8,083 nt of DNA from JBFJVD01 sp041624375 (GTDB lineage Bacteria; Chloroflexota; Anaerolineae; Anaerolineales; E44-bin32), in NCBI GenBank assembly GCA_041624375.1, contig JBFJVD010000134.1, positions 1 to 8,083 on the forward strand. The letters are read 5' to 3'. This document shows, piece by piece, positions 5,396 through 8,083 of the stretch. The notes beneath the pieces are model-generated. The model searched no databases and was not told where the DNA came from. It worked only from the letters and a program-made list of their open reading frames with translations. A program made the translations under genes and the position numbers. Within the stretch, counting starts at the first letter, position 1. Every line of letters starts with the position of its first letter.

Positions 5396-6193
5396 CTAGA
5401 GTCCTTCGTCCAGAATCTCAACCAGCCGCCCGATCACTTCTTGATCCGTCCCCTTGAGGAAGATCCGTTTCCGCTCGCGGGTTGGCGCCTCGTCCAGCCC
5501 GGAAACGATGGTCGGGGAGCCGTCCCATCCGATCAGCCCGGCATCTGCCTCGAGATCCTCGGCGCTCCAAATGGTCAGCTGCTGCTCTTCAAAGGCCCAA
5601 GGTTTGATGTTGTAATCCATGAAGCGCGGCTCGTTGGCGGCCGTCTTCACAGAGATTACCGCCGGAACCGGGACTTCCGCGATCTGGTGCCCGCCGTGCA
5701 GTTCCCTGCGGCCGCGGACGACGCCCCGATCGGGATCGTAGTCGAGCTGGTCGACCAGAGTGAGCTGCGGCATTTCCAGCCACTCCGCCAACCCCGGTGG
5801 TACCTGCCCGGTGGCGCCGTCTGAGGATTCCTCGCCGCAGAAGATCAGGTCGACGCCTCCGATCTTGCGAATGCCCTGGGCGAGTGTATAGGTTGTGGCC
5901 AGCGTGTCTGCCCCGCCAAGTGCGCGATCGCTGAGCAAATAGATGTGATCAGCGCCCATCGCCAGCATCATGCGCAGATAGGGATCGAAGAAAGGCGGGC
6001 CCATCGAGAGCAGGTTCACCTGGCCGCCATGTTGATCCTTCACCCGGAGTGCCAGTTCGAGCGCGTTCATATCGGGCGGGTTCATCTCGGAACGGACCCC
6101 GGCCCGTTCCAGCGCCATCGTCGCCCGATCGACCCGAATTTCCTCGGGCTTGGGGACCACTTTCATGCAGACAGCCATCTTCAGCTCAGACAT
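5396..6193 (-). CDS. etfB: electron transfer flavoprotein, beta subunit
   Basis: EtfB pairs with EtfA to form the soluble ETF heterodimer, which accepts electrons from flavin dehydrogenases such as acyl-CoA dehydrogenases. The 265 residues are of normal family length. The N-terminal strand MAVCMKVVPKPEE (6-18), NPPDMNALELALRVKD (38-53), GADTLATTYTLA (94-105) and the nucleotide-binding signature SSDGATGQVPPGLAEWLEMPQ (123-143) are all characteristic, as is PAVISVKTAANEPR (177-190). The chosen ATG (6191-6193) overlaps the end of etfA by 8 bases; an upstream in-frame ATG at 6256 adds only etfA-shadow sequence. An internal Met at residue 6 is a possible alternative. The form DGATGQV leaves open whether the second site binds AMP or a bifurcating FAD, which the sequence alone does not settle. 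Confidence 0.95.
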   Translation of the reverse strand: MSELKMAVCMKVVPKPEEIRVDRATMALERAGVRSEMNPPDMNALELALRVKDQHGGQVNLLSMGPPFFDPYLRMMLAMGADHIYLLSDRALGGADTLATTYTLAQGIRKIGGVDLIFCGEESSDGATGQVPPGLAEWLEMPQLTLVDQLDYDPDRGVVRGRRELHGGHQIAEVPVPAVISVKTAANEPRFMDYNIKPWAFEEQQLTIWSAEDLEADAGLIGWDGSPTIVSGLDEAPTRERKRIFLKGTDQEVIGRLVEILDEGL

Positions 6194-7208
6194 CGAGCAC
6201 CTTCTCCCCGGTGCGAAGCGCCTGTGTGAGCTCGGGAACAATGCGCGCGGCGTCACCGACGATGCAGTAGTCGGCGTATTCGAAGATCGCCGCCTCAGGG
6301 TCGGAGTTAATGGCGATTACCAGGTCGGCATCCTGGATTCCGACGACGAATTGAAATGCGCCGCTGACGCCGCAGACAACAGCCACTTTGGGCCGGCACA
6401 CGACACCGGTCTGTCCGATCTGCCGCTCACGCTCGATGTAGCCATCATCCACGGGTGGGCGAGTGGCCCCGACGTCCCCGCCGAGGAGCGTCGCCAGCTC
6501 GCGGAGCATGCCGAAATCGCCTTCCACCCCACGACCGCCGACGACGAGGGCTGGGGTCTGCGTCAGGTCGACGCCCTCGCCGTGGGATTGTTCGACGATC
6601 GTCGTTTGGATCAGCCCTTCGGGGATCTCGACCTCGATCTGCTCGGTGTCTCCCATCCGGCCTGGATCGGCTTCGCCCGGAGGGAAGACGCCGGGGCGCA
6701 CCGTGGCCATCTGCGGCCGGTGCTTTGGCGATTCAATCAGCGCGAGCACGCCGCCGCCGAAGCCGGTCACTTCACTCACCAGGATCCCTGTCTTGGGATC
6801 AAGCCGGAGGTCTGTACAGTCGGCCGTCAGGCCTGTGCGCAGCCTCACGCCCAGCCGGCCCGCAAGGTCACGCCCATTCGGCGTCGCCCCAGCAAGGAAG
6901 ATGCTCGGCTTCCGCTCCGTCAGCACGAAATGGGTGACAAAGGCATAAGCATCGACAGTGAACACCTCAAGGAGCGGGTGTTCGACCAGCAGCACTTTGT
7001 CGGCGCCATGTGCGATCGCGAGCTCCGATAGCTCTGCCACCTGGTGCCCAAGCAGCAGGCCGCAGAGCTCCCAGCCAGCCTCGTCGGCTAGCTGACGGCC
7101 TCGGGATAGCAGCTCGAGCGAAACACCTTCCAGCTGGCCGCCGGCGTGCTCCAAGAAGACCCAGATCGCATCCTGCGCCTCGTCAACACTGTAGAGCGAT
7201 TGGACCAT
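6186..7208 (-). CDS. etfA: electron transfer flavoprotein, alpha subunit
   Basis: EtfA carries the electron-shuttling FAD of the ETF heterodimer. The protein has 340 residues. The C-terminal FAD-binding domain is intact: ERQIGQTG (261-268), CGVSGAFQ (279-286), LVIAINSDPEAAIF (296-309) and ADYCIVGDAARIVPEL (312-327). Before it come a GGRGVEGDFGMLRELATLLGG loop-helix (224-244) and RPPVDDGY (250-257), both typical. Residues 1-200 form the alternating alpha/beta N-terminal domain, with the family's GADKVLLVEHP (68-78) and a GATPNGRDLAGRLGVRL motif (107-123). The ATG shares one base with the stop of the upstream Fe-S gene (TAATG), and the stop lies inside etfB, so three proteins are probably made from one transcript in coupled fashion. 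Confidence 0.96.
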   Translation of the reverse strand: MVQSLYSVDEAQDAIWVFLEHAGGQLEGVSLELLSRGRQLADEAGWELCGLLLGHQVAELSELAIAHGADKVLLVEHPLLEVFTVDAYAFVTHFVLTERKPSIFLAGATPNGRDLAGRLGVRLRTGLTADCTDLRLDPKTGILVSEVTGFGGGVLALIESPKHRPQMATVRPGVFPPGEADPGRMGDTEQIEVEIPEGLIQTTIVEQSHGEGVDLTQTPALVVGGRGVEGDFGMLRELATLLGGDVGATRPPVDDGYIERERQIGQTGVVCRPKVAVVCGVSGAFQFVVGIQDADLVIAINSDPEAAIFEYADYCIVGDAARIVPELTQALRTGEKVLDV

Positions 7209-8083
7209 TAGGTTGCCTCGATGCGCTCAGCGTCCTCGGTGATCGCTTCGGCTGCAACCTCAGCAACGTCCAGGACGCGAACATTCTCAATACCCATGGC
7301 TTTCAAGCTATCTTCCAGACAGGCGATGCAAGAGGGACACGCGGTGACAAGAACGTCAGCGTCAACGTCGACCGCTTGCTGCACTCGGAGGTCCGAGAAG
7401 CGTTCGCCCGCAGCCGTCTCCATCCACATCCGTCCGCCGCCTCCGCCGCAGCAGAGGCTGTCCACACCGGTCTGCACCATCTCGACGGCTTCCACGCCGG
7501 GGATCGCTGCGAGGACGCTGCGCGGGGCCTCATACTCGTCGTTCTTTCGGCCCAGATAGCAGGGATCATGGAAGGTGACCCGCAAGTCGGGAATCTCCTC
7601 CATCGTCAGCCGGCCATCTGCGAGCAGCCTGGCCAGATACTGCGTGTAGTGGATCGGCTCGAAGTTCGCGTCCGGCCTCGGGTAGTGGTTCAAGAACACG
7701 TCGTAGCAGTGGGGGGAAATCGTCACCAGGGTCCCCACGCCTCGGTCCTTAAAGATTTGGGACGCCTTTTCCGCAAGCTCCCGGAAATAGGGGGCATGGC
7801 CGACACTCAACGCCGCCTCGCCGCAGCAGGGCTCATCATCACCCAATACCCCAAAGGCAACCCCCGCCTTCTTGAGCAATGCAACCAGCGATCTCGCCAC
7901 ATTCTGGGCTCGGCGATCGAACGATGAGGTGCAGCCCACGTACAACAGAATTTCATGCGTCTCCGGGTTAAACGGCTCAAGCTCGAGGTCCTTGGCCCAC
8001 AGCGAGCGGTGCGACGGGGGCTGGAACCATGGATTGTTGTTCCAATGGACCGACCACAGCAGCGAAGGCAGGCCTTCCTTGGC
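7208..8083 (-). CDS. CCG-domain Fe-S oxidoreductase (HdrD/GlpC-like), 5' truncated by the window
   Basis: The frame is open from the right edge, so the N-terminus is missing; 291 C-terminal residues are visible. They hold two CCG (DUF224) cysteine-rich domains of the type in heterodisulfide reductase HdrB/HdrD, GlpC and glycolate oxidase GlcF. The first site is Cys51, Cys86-Cys87-Gly and Cys126; the second is Cys175, Cys211-Cys212-Gly and Cys249-x-x-Cys252. In the first site the last motif reads SPHC rather than CxxC. An internal TTG at 7945 was rejected as the start because good family sequence (LLYVGCTSS and the tryptophan-rich stretch before it) continues upstream. The missing part should carry ferredoxin-type clusters and perhaps a membrane domain. 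Lying directly before etfA, it is a good candidate for an ETF:quinone-type oxidoreductase, as proposed for DUF224 proteins beside etf genes in Syntrophomonas and related bacteria; this role is inferred. Confidence 0.92.
   Translation of the reverse strand, partial: AKEGLPSLLWSVHWNNNPWFQPPSHRSLWAKDLELEPFNPETHEILLYVGCTSSFDRRAQNVARSLVALLKKAGVAFGVLGDDEPCCGEAALSVGHAPYFRELAEKASQIFKDRGVGTLVTISPHCYDVFLNHYPRPDANFEPIHYTQYLARLLADGRLTMEEIPDLRVTFHDPCYLGRKNDEYEAPRSVLAAIPGVEAVEMVQTGVDSLCCGGGGGRMWMETAAGERFSDLRVQQAVDVDADVLVTACPSCIACLEDSLKAMGIENVRVLDVAEVAAEAITEDAERIEAT

Noticed and set aside
6194..6256. A longer EtfB starting at 6256
   Set aside because: The extra 21 residues are antisense-like filler inside etfA and lack family similarity; the start at 6193 fits the family N-terminus.
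6150..7927. Two long + strand open frames (6150-7031 and 7010-7927)
   Set aside because: Both are shadows of the well-supported etfA and Fe-S oxidoreductase genes on the - strand, which is common in GC-rich DNA. Neither shows a recognisable motif.
7943..7945. TTG at 7945 as the start of the Fe-S oxidoreductase
   Set aside because: The same frame continues open with family-like sequence to the window edge, so the gene is truncated rather than started here.
1..8083. tRNA, rRNA, CRISPR array or insertion sequence
   Set aside because: No cloverleaf, rRNA-like segment, regularly spaced repeats or transposase was seen on either strand by eye; the inverted repeats present do not flank a transposase.

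Overview
The window is GC-rich, densely coding bacterial DNA. It carries eight protein genes that can be supported and perhaps the tail of a ninth at the left edge. The archaeal-type bifunctional fructose-1,6-bisphosphate aldolase/phosphatase, found in archaea and deep-branching or thermophilic bacteria, sits beside an EtfAB plus CCG-domain Fe-S oxidoreductase set and a secreted CHRD protein. Together these suggest a deep-branching, possibly thermophile-derived lineage. Chloroflexota is my best guess, but this is an inference from gene content and not a measurement.

Layout, left to right. Positions 1-289 hold a good sigma-70-type promoter and a structured leader. The thymidylate synthase gene (thyA, 290-1084) and the dihydrofolate reductase gene (folA, 1081-1596) follow on the + strand and overlap by 4 bases. 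They form the thymidylate cycle: ThyA uses methylene-tetrahydrofolate to make dTMP and releases dihydrofolate, which FolA reduces again. Convergent to them is an unrecognised 397-residue protein with a winged-helix-like C-terminus (1622-2815, - strand). A divergent intergenic region (2816-2952) with short direct repeats separates it from the aldolase/phosphatase gene (2953-4098, + strand), which has a perfect Shine-Dalgarno. A cluster of hairpins, including a perfect 28-bp palindrome, lies between this gene and the convergent CHRD gene (4239-4703, - strand).

Positions 4704-5066 have no convincing gene but contain a nested inverted repeat of about 95 bp. From 5067 to the right edge everything is on the - strand. 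Transcription runs from a CCG-domain Fe-S oxidoreductase (truncated by the window edge) into etfA (1-base overlap) and etfB (8-base overlap), then after an 83-base gap into a small acidic hypothetical protein. The three-gene set reads as an electron-transfer module: EtfAB collects electrons from flavin dehydrogenases such as acyl-CoA dehydrogenases, and the Fe-S oxidoreductase probably passes them on towards the quinone pool or another acceptor.

No RNA gene, CRISPR array or insertion sequence was seen, and no clearly new multi-gene system. The points most worth a second look are the thyA leader, the nested inverted repeat at 4928-5022, the winged-helix protein with its upstream repeats, and the Etf/Fe-S module with a serine at one usual cluster-ligand position.
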